From the NCBI GenBank assembly GCA_942486035.1, contig CALNXK010000098.1:1754001-1818000 (forward strand): a DNA stretch of 64,000 nt. The letters are read 5' to 3'. A program made the position numbers and the translations under genes. This document shows, one piece after another, positions 44,117 to 55,263 of the stretch (position 1 is its first letter; each line of letters begins with the position of its first letter). The stretch comes from Porites lobata (taxonomy: Eukaryota > Cnidaria > Anthozoa > Scleractinia > Poritidae). The notes below the pieces were generated by a model, which worked only from the letters and a program-made list of their open reading frames with translations, did no database searches and had not been told where the DNA came from.

Positions 44117-45341
44117 GAAAATAACTGAGATAGTACGCGTGATCTGATTGGTCAAAAACCTATGGTTTATTATGCCGGTAAACCCATAGGAAAAGGCATC
44201 CGAACCACGCGCCATAAACAAAACCGGCTTAATTGATCTGCAAACAACGATTTTAGAAAGGCTAAAAAACAGAACAAGTTACTTGCCCAGCCCTTCTTAA
44301 GATTAAAAGCGTTGGTTTCCACATTTTATTACTGAGCGTCACAATTCGCTGCTGCCATAGCTTTAGAAGTTATAAAGTACAAAGCTGGAAAACAGTTTAC
44401 ATTTCACGACGATGCCAAATCGCAGAGAAAGACAACAACTGTGTGAATTTCTGGTGTAGAAAGTCTCCAGGAAAACTTAACCATGTGCCAACCAGCAACA
44501 AAACGGAAGTTTTAGCATTCTTGATTTATTTTATGTCAAAATTAAATTCCTTAATGAAAGAAATTGTTCCAAAAAGAGATCTCTGATCAAAATATGGTAG
44601 AAAATCGGCCGCCGTAGGTTGTAAACAAGCTGTCAACGATGGTGAAAGATGTCAGAGTTTCGGGCTGGTTTTTTCCAACATTTGCACAAATTATTCGGTG
44701 ATATCGATGTCATATAACCTACCTCAAACCACCTGACTTCACGAATCGACAAATATCAACGCCAATATGTGGCTACGGCAAAGAAACCTTTCTCCACCAC
44801 TGACATATTTCCATCGGTCGCTGTACGTGCATATAAAGTTACATATTGCTACAACTTCGCAAATGCAGCCACGTCGTTACCGCAGCATTTCCTGATCATA
44901 ATAACGTCCACAAAACAGATCTTAAACCACTGCGGCTTGTAAAAAGTGAACGAAGTCCTCCATTCCAATAGCTGTCAGTTCTGTCTGTAACAACGAAATT
45001 CTTACGGATCGACTCAACAAAATACAGCTGCGTACAGTCTGATGTTCAATTAATTTCTACTTCTGTAGTAAACAAACCATGAAAGCATTCTTTCATTGTA
45101 CGTTCGCATGAATATGTGTTGACTTTTCATGTAAAACAGCTTTCATAAGTTATCATGTAATGAGTGCAAAAACTCGTGTTTTGAAGTGCTGCTGTTTGTT
45201 GTTTTGAGAAAGTTCAACGCTATTAATTCGTGAGTCATGATTGGCTTATGATGACTTTAGAGAGAAGACGTGACTTGATCACGGTACTAGAACCATAAAT
45301 TTTACCTAGAAGACTCCATTCTACTAAAAGTTATTTTATAA

Positions 45342-45528
45342 AAGCAATAGACCACACTTTCTATGGGTTTACGGGCGTGATAACCCACTTGGGATGTTGG
45401 GAGAACACTCGAAAAGCTTGTAAATCACTCGCCTTCGGCTCGTGATTTACAAGCTTTTCGAGTGTTCTCCCAACATCCCGCGTGGGTTATCACGCCGGTA
45501 AACCCATAGAAAGTGTGGTCTATTGCTT
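45342..45528. repeat. Near-perfect 187 bp palindrome
   Basis: Arms of about 90 bp from AAGCAATAGACCACACTTTC to the centre CGCCTTCGGCTCG and back. Very few mismatches are visible. Likely a recent fold-back element. Confidence 0.85.
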
Positions 45529-46749
45529 AAATATCCCTTTTTTGTGTTATTATATTTATATTGTTTTAGTACCTCCTTTTTTGCAACAATGTGACAGAAA
45601 ATATATTATTAATTAGTACAGCTGTAAGTGGAATGTTCGCTCAGACTGGCGTAGTACTGAATAGGACTACTACTGTCGACAGTGACTGACGTTTCGAATT
45701 AACCTGTATGTCAGTTATCTTCAGAGTCAGAACGAGTTGTACTGACGTCTGTTGATGTTATTAAACTTGTGCTTTTGACCTGACAGGCCATGCATTGAAA
45801 TCGCGATGCCATCTCCGTATTTGACATGACTCCGGGGTTCAAACCATGCACCTATTAAACATATTATAGTATATATTGCATATGAAAGTGGAAATGATAT
45901 TAATATTATAATATACATTGCATAAATATATTGAATGAAAAGTTATTTCATATGATATATTAAACACGAGAGTGTGTAATAGCCTATATCTAAGCGCTGG
46001 CGATCACAGGTAAAATACACTGGATATAACCTACTGGAAAAAGCGTTGTCAGAGAAAAAAATTAAAAGGAAAAATGAATAAGACTTACTGGTAAACCATT
46101 AAAGGCTGCATTCATTTGCAACTAATACGCGTACAGCCGTCTCAAAGAACCGCATTTGTTTTATCACCTTAAGGTAATTCCCTTGTTTTGCACTGGGCAG
46201 TCTCTACTGCGCATAACATTGCCAGATCCAAGATGGCGGCGGTTCTTCCCACTAGCGCAAAAAGAACAAACAAGGACCGCTTTTGCAGAGCTAAAGCTTT
46301 TTATTCACAATAATAATGCCGCAGATCGGCTGAAAGCTTCCTTGTTTGCTATCGAAAAACAAGAAAATGAAAGAAATGTGCGTGATCCCGAAGTCTGCAG
46401 TGGTTTTTCACTTCGCGGCCGTCGAGTCGTGGAATTATTAAAATGTCCTGGCTGAGGCCTTGGATTATGGGGGCTGTGAAAAAAAAACTTCGCTATTTAA
46501 ACATGTTGGGGGGTAGGTTTGCATCAAATGGTACCCCTTAGCACATTTAGCTGCGGTCACAATGTCATGTTACTGCGCAGAGAGCTTCAAGCACTGCAGT
46601 TGTTGTTTCCGAACTCCGCTAGTGGGATTGCTAGGGCTATGCCCTCATTCCAGTTATACATCTTTCAATTTCCGGACTCGAGATGTCGGCCTTTGGTGTC
46701 GCTTTCAGACAACTTAAATCCTTTTCAACGATGTCGAGGGGGGAAGCAA

Positions 46750-47177
46750 AAATGTTAATGAATAGTGTTTGCACTTTAATGTGTGTCAGTTGTCCCTATT
46801 GACTTTCGAGATGATGTTAATGACTTTGATGTTTGCGTTAATATATTTTTGTATATTTGTATATTTTGTATATTTTTCTCTTTTGTATGCCCAATGACAC
46901 ATATGAATGCAAAAAAGTGTTATTGAATGTTGATTAAAATGTAAAAATCGTAATTGAATCTGGTTTATGCGCAAATGTTCGTATTTTCGCGCTAATGAAT
47001 GTATCCTCGCACTATTGGTCGCCGTTTGACGCAAATGATTGCGTATTTCTCGTAATGAACAGCAAAAGGCGTATTGCCATGGTCATAGTCAAGTTTCGTC
47101 CTCGTTGGCCGCACACTTGGCGGTACGCCTTTCACTCCCTGTCGCGCCCCACCATGACTTCTGGCCGTCTAGGGTAC
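46750..47177. repeat. Dispersed repeat, right of which the LINE inserted
   Basis: It aligns with 27950-28320 and continues on the far side of the LINE at 51164. Confidence 0.65.
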
Positions 47178-47432
47178 AATACAATACAATACAATAGTTT
47201 AGTGACACTCCCCTGGTGGGGCTTTTCAGTGACAATGCGACTAAAAAAAAACTAATTAAGATAAGAGAAGTAGTTAACAATTCGATTAAAAGGAAAGAAT
47301 GCGGTGAACAAAGCAATATAAACATACCTATTTAAGAATTAATCGTATAATAAATATTCTCACTACGTACTATACAATATGCATATTTTAAGTTAAAATA
47401 AAATAAGATAGTAGTAAGATATTAAAATACTA

Positions 47433-48231
47433 TCATAACGTGCTATTTAAAAAGTCAGTAATCAACGTATTTTTCAGACAAAATTTAAAAGTAGAAATCG
47501 ATTTTGCAGTTTTAAGAGTACTGTCTAGACTGTTCCAAATGTGCACCATGCGGTAGTGGAATGTTCTCTGTCCGGTACTCGACTTATACAAGGGGTTGTT
47601 GAATAATTGGCAACTTCGAGTCACGCGCCCGGTGACCGCAATTCTTGTTGTAAATTGATCGCTGAGGTAATGTGGAGCTTGACCAGTCATGCATTTAAAT
47701 GCCATGAGAGCGTCGCGGAAGAACAGCTTTTGTTTAATTGGAAACCAACGTAGATCTCTTAGTGCGGGGGTTATATGATCAAATTTCCTGGTACCTGTAA
47801 TAATGCGCGCGGCAAAGTTCTGCACTGACTGTAGTCTACAGATATTTTTGTTCGTGGTGTTCGACCACACTGTGGAACAGTACAGTAATTTGCTAAAGAC
47901 TAGGGCATTTATTACTGTCACCAGTTGGTTAATTACGGTCAAGAAAATGTTTAACCCGACTGATTTGTGCGAGGCTTGACATACAAGATGACGTAGTTTT
48001 TAGAACATGGTCATCAAACGTTAGTTGCGGATCTAAAACAACCCCAAGATCTTTGGCCGAAAATGTAAGAGCGAGATCTTTTCCTAGAAGAGATATTTTG
48101 AAGTTGGGGAGTTTAGCAAGTAGTTGTCGGCTTCCAAAGACTACAAGTTTTGTTTTGTCAGGATTTAAAAGTAGAAAATTGTTAAAACACCAATTACGTA
48201 TAAAAAGAAGGTCGCTATTTAGATCGTTCAT
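47433..48231 (-). pseudogene. LINE ORF, region after the RT core
   Basis: After the MITE the RT reading resumes (LNPDKTKLVVFGS, LGVVLDPQLTFDDH) and, past a frameshift near 47937, gives the CR1/L2-type C-terminal segment (KLLYCSTVWSNTT, LQSVQNFAARIITG, WFPIKQKLFFR). It ends with a stop at 47433. Confidence 0.8.
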
Positions 48232-48238
48232 AGCAGTC

Positions 48239-48635
48239 AGGGGCACCCAACAAGAATATTGTTGAAAACCACTTAAACATAGCATTGTTAAACGTATTTT
48301 AGTATTTAGACGGCAGATGTAGGCATGTTTTTATCCCCTAAAAATTTTTCATCTGTTCGGATTTCCTAGCTGAAAGTCTAGTGATCCGAAAATTCTAGGG
48401 AACAAAACTTACTCTTTCGAAAATTTCAGCCAGAAAAGAGGCTCCCGAAAATTCTAGGTGACCTTTTAAGGGTAAAAAATCCGTTAAAAATAGGCAATTA
48501 CAGTAGTTTTTAGATGTTCGAAAATCCTAGCAGAGGCAGGCAAGCAAGAAATTTTTCAACAAATGTTCCGAAAATCTAGATCTCAAGTTGTCTTCCGAAC
48601 AGATATTTTCCGAAAATTGGCCCTGTGTGTCCCTG
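48239..48635. mobile_element. hAT-like MITE inside the LINE RT gene
   Basis: The left end reads AGGGGCACCCAAC and the right end GTGTGTCCCTG. AGCAGTC is duplicated at 48232-48238 and 48636-48642. CAGGG-type ends with a 7-8 bp duplication suggest hAT. Several CCGAAAATTCTAGG motifs are internal. It separates YVDD from the downstream thumb region. Confidence 0.75.
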
Positions 48636-48642
48636 AGCAGTC

Positions 48643-49843
48643 GGACAATCACGCATCTTAAAAGAAATCTGAAGTTTAGTGTCATCTACGTAACATTGCG
48701 TTAAACAGTTTCTGGGAACAGAAGGTAAGTCGTTAATGTAAATACTAAAAAGAAGCGGCCCAAGAATGCTTCCTTGAGGAACACCACTATTTAAACGCAA
48801 CGAATTCGAGAGCATAGAGTTAATACGCACGACTTGGTATCTGTAGGTCAGGTAGCTAGTAAACCACGCGAGAGCGTATTTAGAAATACCGAGATGTTGT
48901 AGTTTTAAAAGGAGAATATCATGATTTATACTGTCAAATGCCTTACTCATGTCCAACAAAACCATAGCAGAGAGTTCCTGCTTATCCATGCCAGTCAAAA
49001 TGGCATCTGTGGAGCGGATAAGTGCCGTTTCTGTGGAATAAAATTTCTTATTTCCACTTTGTTTCGCAGAAAGACGGTTGTTTGTTGTTAAATATGCCGT
49101 CAGCTGGTTCAACGCAATTCTTCCACACACCTTTGACAATACTGGTAATAACGAGATCGGTCTGTTATTACAAGGTTGTTCATGATCTCCCTCCTTTGGA
49201 ATAGGCGTTACTTCTGCTTGTTTCCATCCTCCAGGGAAAACACCATTTGTAAGAGAGGCATTGATGACGTGAGTAATCGGCGACAAAATAACTGACAGTC
49301 CATTCTTGATTACACGTGCAGAAATTTTGTCAAAGCCCGGTGCTTTGCTTGATGGTAACAATGCGATGATCTGTTCAACTTGCTTACAATTAACAGAATG
49401 GAATGAAAATTGTTCAGACAATGGATAGTGCGTAGGGACAAAGTTTGTTTTCGTAAGATCGTAATTACATTCAGAGGCAAGTGCTTTGATTTTGTCAACA
49501 GTGGTTCGGCCAACTGAGGTAAAAAATTCATTAAAGGAGTTTGCAACAGATTCCTCATCCTGATTATATACCAAACGACTTGACGATTTCCTAGGAAGGA
49601 TGGATCTTATGGTTTTCCACAAGTTACCCGAAGAATTATTTTGGTTATTTGTGATCTGATCCCGAACAAACTCTCTTTCGGCTATTCTGATTTCACGTTT
49701 AACCTCTCGTTTATAGTTCCTGAATCCCGCCCAGGCAAGAGGGTCGTTAGATCTATGCGCCAGTTTCTTCCATTTGTCTCTTGTTCTCATTAACTCGCGT
49801 ATTTCAGTCGTAATAAATGGGTTGGGACGGCTACCTCTTTTTT
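48643..49843 (-). pseudogene. LINE reverse transcriptase domain
   Basis: Frame-clean for about 400 codons. RT motifs in order: SSKAPGFDKISARV, NNRPISLLPVLSKV, LLDMSKAFDSINHD, SGVPQGSILGPLLFSIYIND and the catalytic CYVDD. It follows the endonuclease after a one-base frameshift in an A run near 49840 and is truncated downstream of YVDD by the MITE. Confidence 0.9.
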
Positions 49844-49844
49844 G

Positions 49845-51109
49845 ACCTTTTTGACAGGTGCGTGTCGATCTAAGATTTGCTCAAAAAGCTGGTGAAAGGC
49901 ATAGAGGCAGTCGTCGACATCCTCAAACGTTTCGATTATATGCCAGGGGACCTCTGAAAGGTCACAGGTAAATACTTCCGGTTTATAGTTCTTGTAGCTC
50001 CTAGTTAGAATGTATGTCGGTTTGGGACGGCTCTTTTTCATGTTCAAAACAACAAGTATTATTTCATGGTCGCTAATTGAGGAAGGAGAAACTTTTGCTT
50101 CCTTCACTAAATTAGTATTTGACACCAAGGCGACATCAATCAGTGATTCCGTGGACTCTGTAATCCTCGTTGAGTGACTCATAACTTGCGATAAATTGAA
50201 AGAAGAGCAAAAACTCACGAGGGTTTGTGCCGGTGGGTCTTGCAAAGACAATAAATTACAGTTAAGATCACCCAAGATATAAACGGGCAAGTTCATCGAC
50301 AGTGCTGAAACTAATGTGTTGCTAAAGTCGGAATCAAAGCAATCCAAGTGTGTGTTAGGTGGTCTGTAAGCCGTGCAGACTAGAAACGATTTGAAATTAC
50401 GTACTTGAATGTTTAGCCAAAGCTGATGCAAGCCAGACTCAGAAATGTAGGAAATGTCAGATAACCGTTCAGCCCGATATTCTTGCCTAACAAAGGCGCA
50501 GACACCTCCTCCATGTTTGTTTACGCGGTCGAGTCGATGTAAGATGTGCCCAGGAAATTCAACTTCAGCATCGGAAACAGAGCTATCAAGCCATGACTCA
50601 GAGATTGTAAAAATGTCGATTTTGTTAGAAATGACAGTTTCCTTGGCCAGAATAAGATGTTCCCGGTTCTTAAGCGAACGAATATTCAAATGTGCGATCT
50701 TGATGTTACCATTAGTTTCGCGTCGTCCTCGTGGTCTGCTTGATTTATTACAATTATTCGTTGACATCCCTGGATTAAGTTCAATGTCGCCAGAAAGCTG
50801 AAGTCGTTGAATTGAAAAAGTGGAGGCCGAATTAGGGTAATAGGATGTTTTGGACTTGAAGTACTTGCCTCTTCTTGGAAGTTTAAGCTCAGTTGTAGTC
50901 GCACCATTCGCTCGCGATCCAGTGTACGGCTGAGTTGAGAATTTTCTCGAAGAGCAGCTCGAACCGGTAAGATTCGTCGTAGAAAAAACACACCCGCCGT
51001 CGATAGAAGTTTTACTTGACCATTCCAAGAGAAAATTCCACTGAAGTCCCCAATACAACAGAGATATAAGGACAAAATTTAGGAGCGCCATGTTAGCACG
51101 TCTCGCCAT
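49845..51109 (-). pseudogene. LINE N-terminal region: hydrophobic leader, 2A-like motif, APE endonuclease
   Basis: ATG at 51109 opens MARRANMALLNFVLISLLYW, a hydrophobic leader. A 2A-like motif D-I-E-L-N-P-G lies at 50768-50788 and is followed by Met (50765-50767) instead of the usual Pro. The AP-endonuclease domain then shows HLNIRSLKN, ISESWLD, YRPPN, LGDLNCN and SDHEI, the usual catalytic order. The frame is lost at the A run near 49840. Confidence 0.85.
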
Positions 51110-51163
51110 GTTAACTCGCCTCCAGGACAGACGCAGATTTACAAAGCGCGTCCGTCGTCGGGG

Positions 51164-52369
51164 TAAATGTATAGCCGCAGCTGTCGGCGAAAACACAGTG
51201 GCGAAGTATGGCGTGATTCTTTAAACAATTTCAGGCCAATTTTTTGGGGGAATTGGTATTGTTTAATGGAAAATATATTTTTGTATATTAAATGTAAAGA
51301 ACGCTCAATTGATTGTAGAAGCGCAATGCTTGTCTTGTCCATTCTAAAGCTGTCCAGGAATGCTATTGAATACTATTGCAAACAGTGTCATAAAAATGTT
51401 AGTGAATAGCGTTTGCACTTAAATGTTTGTCTATTGTCCCTAATGATTTTCAAGATAATGTTAATGATCGAATGTTGGCGTTAATGAAAGTATATTTTTC
51501 TCTTTTGTATGTCGAATGACGCAAATGAATGCCCAAAAATGTTATTGAATGTTGATTAAAATGCAAAAATCGTTATTGAATCTGATTTATGCGCAAATGC
51601 TCGCTTTTTTACGCTAATGTATGTATATTCGCGCTGTTGGTTGCCGTTTCACGCAAAGGAAGATGATTTTCTTAAAACGACGTCGTAAATCTCCATGGTG
51701 TTGTTGTTGGTGGGGAGCGGCCTACTTTTAGTTTATTTTTGAAACAGAACTTCTAAATTTTTTACCAAATAACTTTCTGGCCGTAGGCAATTCATTCATA
51801 GGCTGGCTCACAAGAGCCTTTATGAAAAAACAAGCGTAAAGCGCGCGCTCTGATTGGTCAATTATCCATTACTATTTGCCCATGGGTGAATGGTGACGAA
51901 AGCTAGCGCGTGCTCGAAGCGGTACGCGCCACTCTCTGCGCGACTATGTTTTTATTATTTAGGGTTTGCAAAGAGTTTTCTCTTAATACTGAAAAAAAAG
52001 TCGACGACGACCCTTAACGAGAACGTAAAATTGAGACGGAGAATTTGTTATTCAGCAAAGAAGAGAATTGAAAATGAAGAAATGATCGTCGCAGTGAACG
52101 CAATTTATGCAATTACGTAAAGAAGCCTAAAAAAAATTCAAAACTTCAACGGGGTTTGAACCCGTGACCTCTCGATTACCGGATCGCGATTACCGATCAT
52201 TTCATTATTTTCATTTCATTTCCGAAGTTCATATATGATTTATTTCATATATCATTAACACTCATATCTTTCACGGGAACATATGAACCCACAATTGACC
52301 TGCTCCGAACGTCAGTGGCTTCATAGCTCAGTTGGTAGAGCATCGCACCGGTAATCGCGAGGTCACGGG
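51164..52369. other. Repeat remainder and unassigned sequence
   Basis: 51164-51660 continues the repeat interrupted by the LINE. 51840-52130 has a short CTCTGATTGGTCA-type element with an 76-codon ORF I cannot assign. No gene supported. Confidence 0.5.
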
Positions 52370-52377
52370 TTCAAACA
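52140..52377. repeat. Paired tRNA-Thr-like SINE fragments
   Basis: 52321-52377 (plus) reads like the first three quarters of a tRNA (TAGCTCAGTTGGTAGAGCA, then GGTCACGGGTTCAAA). It has an extra base in the anticodon stem and breaks off before the acceptor strand. 52140-52195 is the inverse 3' half (TTTGAACCCGTGACCTC). Degenerate, not a tRNA gene. Confidence 0.6.
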
Positions 52378-53225
52378 ATTAACCACGTAAAATCATGGGT
52401 GACGATCGAATCAGACGAATTACTTTTTATAATAGTTTTGGCGCGAAATTTTAACGTTGATTTACAAAATTGCCATGGCAACCTTCCTTACGTCTAGGTG
52501 CCAAGATGGCGACGAAGTTTTCAAATTTTAGGAATGAAGATGTCAGGGCATTAAAAGACTCTTTGGAAAACCAAAACACAAGAAAGACCATATCAAGAAG
52601 GACTCTAGCTGGTATTTTGTCGAGACGTTCCGAAAATTATGAACTGAAGCCACTTTTAAACTCTAAACTTTTGAGAGCGTGGAGTTCTCCGATCGATGCG
52701 ATAAAACCAGGATAAACATGTCAAAAATCCACGATTGTAATCGAAATTTGTCACGTATGATATTAATAGGTAATCAAATGGTATACTCGTGAAATTAGGG
52801 AATAATTTCACTTGCGTTTTGTCCAAATCCTCATAATTTCCCGAGCCTTTGGACAAAACGCGCGTGAAATTATTCCCTAATTTCACTCGTCATCATTCAA
52901 TTACACATACAAACAATCTGCTCGGACTAGAGCATGTTCATTTCAGTTTAGCCGCTCTGCCTGCTGACCCAATGCATGGGGCGAAAACGTAGCGCGATAC
53001 CAACTCGCTCACTTTGTTAAATGTTGGTGAACTCTTCTGGAGTTAAATTATTCGTCATTTATTTGCGTTTTAAATAAAACGTAACTTGCTATTGTACATT
53101 GAACTTACCATCTATCTCTTCTCATTCAGCGCAACTGAAAACTGACTTATCTGTAGGTTGCGCGCCCAATGCATAATTTCCGAGAACAATGTCCAGCTCA
53201 TTCTCGACCTCAAAGCACATCATAA
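52370..53225. repeat. Ly6-intron paralogue (empty-site copy)
   Basis: Collinear with 8329-9760, but lacking the pogo-like element. It contains an extra internal part with an ORF (52506-52715) and a hairpin at 52786-52891. It lies 1.8-2.7 kb upstream of terminal exon 4, so a whole Ly6 unit once existed here. Confidence 0.7.
52506..52715 (+). pseudogene. Short ORF, possible recombinase core-binding fragment
   Basis: ATG at 52506 (AAGATGGCG) encodes 69 residues including NEDVRALKDSLENQNTRKT. The E-x-N-T-x-x-T pattern is reminiscent of the N-terminal SAM-like domain of Crypton/tyrosine recombinases, but the match is short and I would not rely on it. No catalytic part is present. Confidence 0.25.
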
Positions 53226-55027
53226 CTCAGTTTCATTCAATAATTGTTAAAAATTAGGCACAGTCACGTCGTGGTCATGCAGCGGCAGACTGAGTGTGAA
53301 GGACGTGAAGAGTTGATGTGTTGCTAATGAAACCTATGGCTTTGCGACGTTTCGTCTCCATATCCGTCGTAACATCTTATCATCTTCTCTTCTTATAAGT
53401 AACACCAGGCCTTCTTTCAACCTGCCCCCCCCCCCCCTTCCCCTTTGGGGAAATAGGGTAAATTAATAAATAAAATACGTGGTTTTGATTGGACGGCTAC
53501 AAAGCCAACGATTTTCTTGACAGATTGGGCGAATTTAGAAGCTTCTGGATTATACTTATGATTCTAGCGTCAGAGAGTTTTAGAATCGTGTCAACGACAA
53601 AAGGCAAACGTCAATTGTACCACATGACCACTATTTCCCTCTTCTTGTCGTTTGATTTTTATTGCTTCCACACTAATATAACTAGTTTCATGTCTATTTT
53701 TGAACAACCCGGTTTTGGACTATTTTTTTTATCTGAATATTCTCTAATCTGAAAAACTATTAACCTGAATCTGACCTTTGCTGTAAACAGTAAACATGAT
53801 TCTAAATCTTTCTATCATCCTATATTTACAGTCTTTACAGTATAGCTGGTCTTTGATTTATCAAATTTTCAATTTTTTCATATGTATTAGAACGTATTAA
53901 TTGCTACTGCAGCATATTCTATCAAGTGCTATTTCTGTGTTGGAGAAGAGGATTATTGCACAAAAGAGACAATGGAGGGCAAGAAAGCCATTTTTCTCCA
54001 TACATGTGCTACAGGTAATTAAGGCAGCCTTGAGGTTTACTTGAACCTAACCGAAACATATTTTTCGCCTATTATTTTATTCATTTTCAATGCTTGAGGA
54101 CTAGTAGCTCATAAGTAGTTGATCGAGAATGATTATAACTTTGCAAAATACAATGAGGGACAAATATATTGAGACACTTCTATGAAATTGCCCGTTTTTG
54201 CATAGTGGACATACCTTTCGCCTCCCCATTTGTATTCCCACGCCTTCCCCCAAAATTAATGTTGTATTTTAGACCCTCCACTATTTACTACAAACAACAT
54301 TGATTCGGGGGGGGGGGGGGGGGGGTGTTACTGCGCTTAAACAGAATGGAATAATAAATGAATGAATTTGTTGCGCCGTTTTAGCAAGTGTGTCAACTAC
54401 TTTTTTCCCTGAATGTAGCTCTTTAAAAAAAGATAATATACTGATATACATGTGTTAAGAAAGCTTTGCATTTCAGTAGTACTAAATGGGATATATAGTG
54501 ATAGACCTCAAGAACCCGATTTGTGTACGTCAACAATTGAACGGAAACAGTATTTATTTGAAAGAACATACGTAAAAAAGTGCAGTTTATGTATGTTACT
54601 TCTTTTAAATAGATCCTTCCACGGTTTTTCAACTTTTTACAAGGAACAGTTAGCAAAAAAAAACCGTCAACACAGCTGGAAAGTAAAGTTGCCAAATTTG
54701 AAAAGCGATTTGTTGAAAACGAACGAGCTCTCCAAAGTCGCGGAATTGTACAGACGTTTGTATGGTGAAGGGCACGAACTTGTCCCCCACCATACAAACG
54801 TCTCGACTTTTTGGATCAATATCTTCACTCTCTTTGGACGTACCACCTTTAAACTTTGTAAGTTGTTGATGGATATTCGCTTACTGCTCTTTATAAAAAT
54901 ATAAAATAAAATAAAGTAAAATGAAACAGAAAAGCTAAAAATTAAAACAACAACAACAACAAAACCTTGAAGGGCCTATTCAACATCTTACTCATTTTGA
55001 CATTGGCCTTGATTGATTTCATTTCAG
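53226..55027. other. Intergenic/intron upstream of Ly6 terminal exon 4
   Basis: No gene. C and G homopolymers at about 53427 and 54308. Copy B of the segmental duplication begins at about 54628, and a hairpin around GACGTTTGTATGGTG lies at 54753-54806 (also in A at 29592-29650). Confidence 0.5.
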
Positions 55028-55263
55028 GTGATCATCGATGTTTCCGAGAGTCATACAAAATAGACGACGTCAAGATGGTTATTTTGGGTTGTGAAACAGG
55101 ATGGAAATGTTCATCGAGAGAAGAAGACTGTAAAAGATATAGCTCAAAAGCCGCATCCTGCAAAGTGGATTGCTGTCAGAAAGACGGGTGCAATGGCGCC
55201 TTCCTTGTCACATACAGCGCTTTACTTTTGTCCGTATGCATTTTTATTAGCTTATGGCTGTAG
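55028..55263 (+). CDS. Ly6-like terminal exon 4 (no first exon found)
   Basis: The acceptor TTTCATTTCAG and 236 nt length match genes 1 and 2. It reads G-DHRCFRESYKIDDV.., keeps the spacing SCKVDCCQKDGCN and the GPI-type tail, and stops at 55261-55263. The cysteine pattern is intact, unlike the copy A exon. I found no signal-peptide exon between 30.1 and 55.0 kb. Either it is reached from exon 1 at 24287 by skipping 29874, or its own first exon was lost, and the remnant intron at 52370-53225 supports the second. The open frame argues for recent or current selection. Confidence 0.65.

Larger units (their letters stand above)
47178..51163 (-). mobile_element. CR1/L2-like non-LTR retrotransposon, nearly full length
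   Basis: A minus-strand LINE with a 5' leader, one long coding region (endonuclease, reverse transcriptase, C-terminal region) and a 3' (TTGTA)n tail at 47178-47197. Flanking GGGTA on both sides suggests a short target duplication, and the uninterrupted repeat at 28310 shows the empty site. Two single-base frameshifts (about 49840 in an A run, and about 47937) and a 397 bp MITE in the RT region (48239-48635) break the coding frame. Confidence 0.9.

Noticed and set aside
46156..46455. 99-residue ORF in a CpG-richer patch
   Set aside because: No motif, no splice evidence; could be part of an unlabelled repeat, so not called a gene.
52321..52377. tRNA-Thr gene
   Set aside because: Extra base in the anticodon stem and no 3' acceptor half; SINE-type fragment.
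54452..54904. 150-residue plus-strand ORF
   Set aside because: It crosses the segmental-duplication boundary and a hairpin, has no motif, and the part shared with copy A is not kept as one frame.
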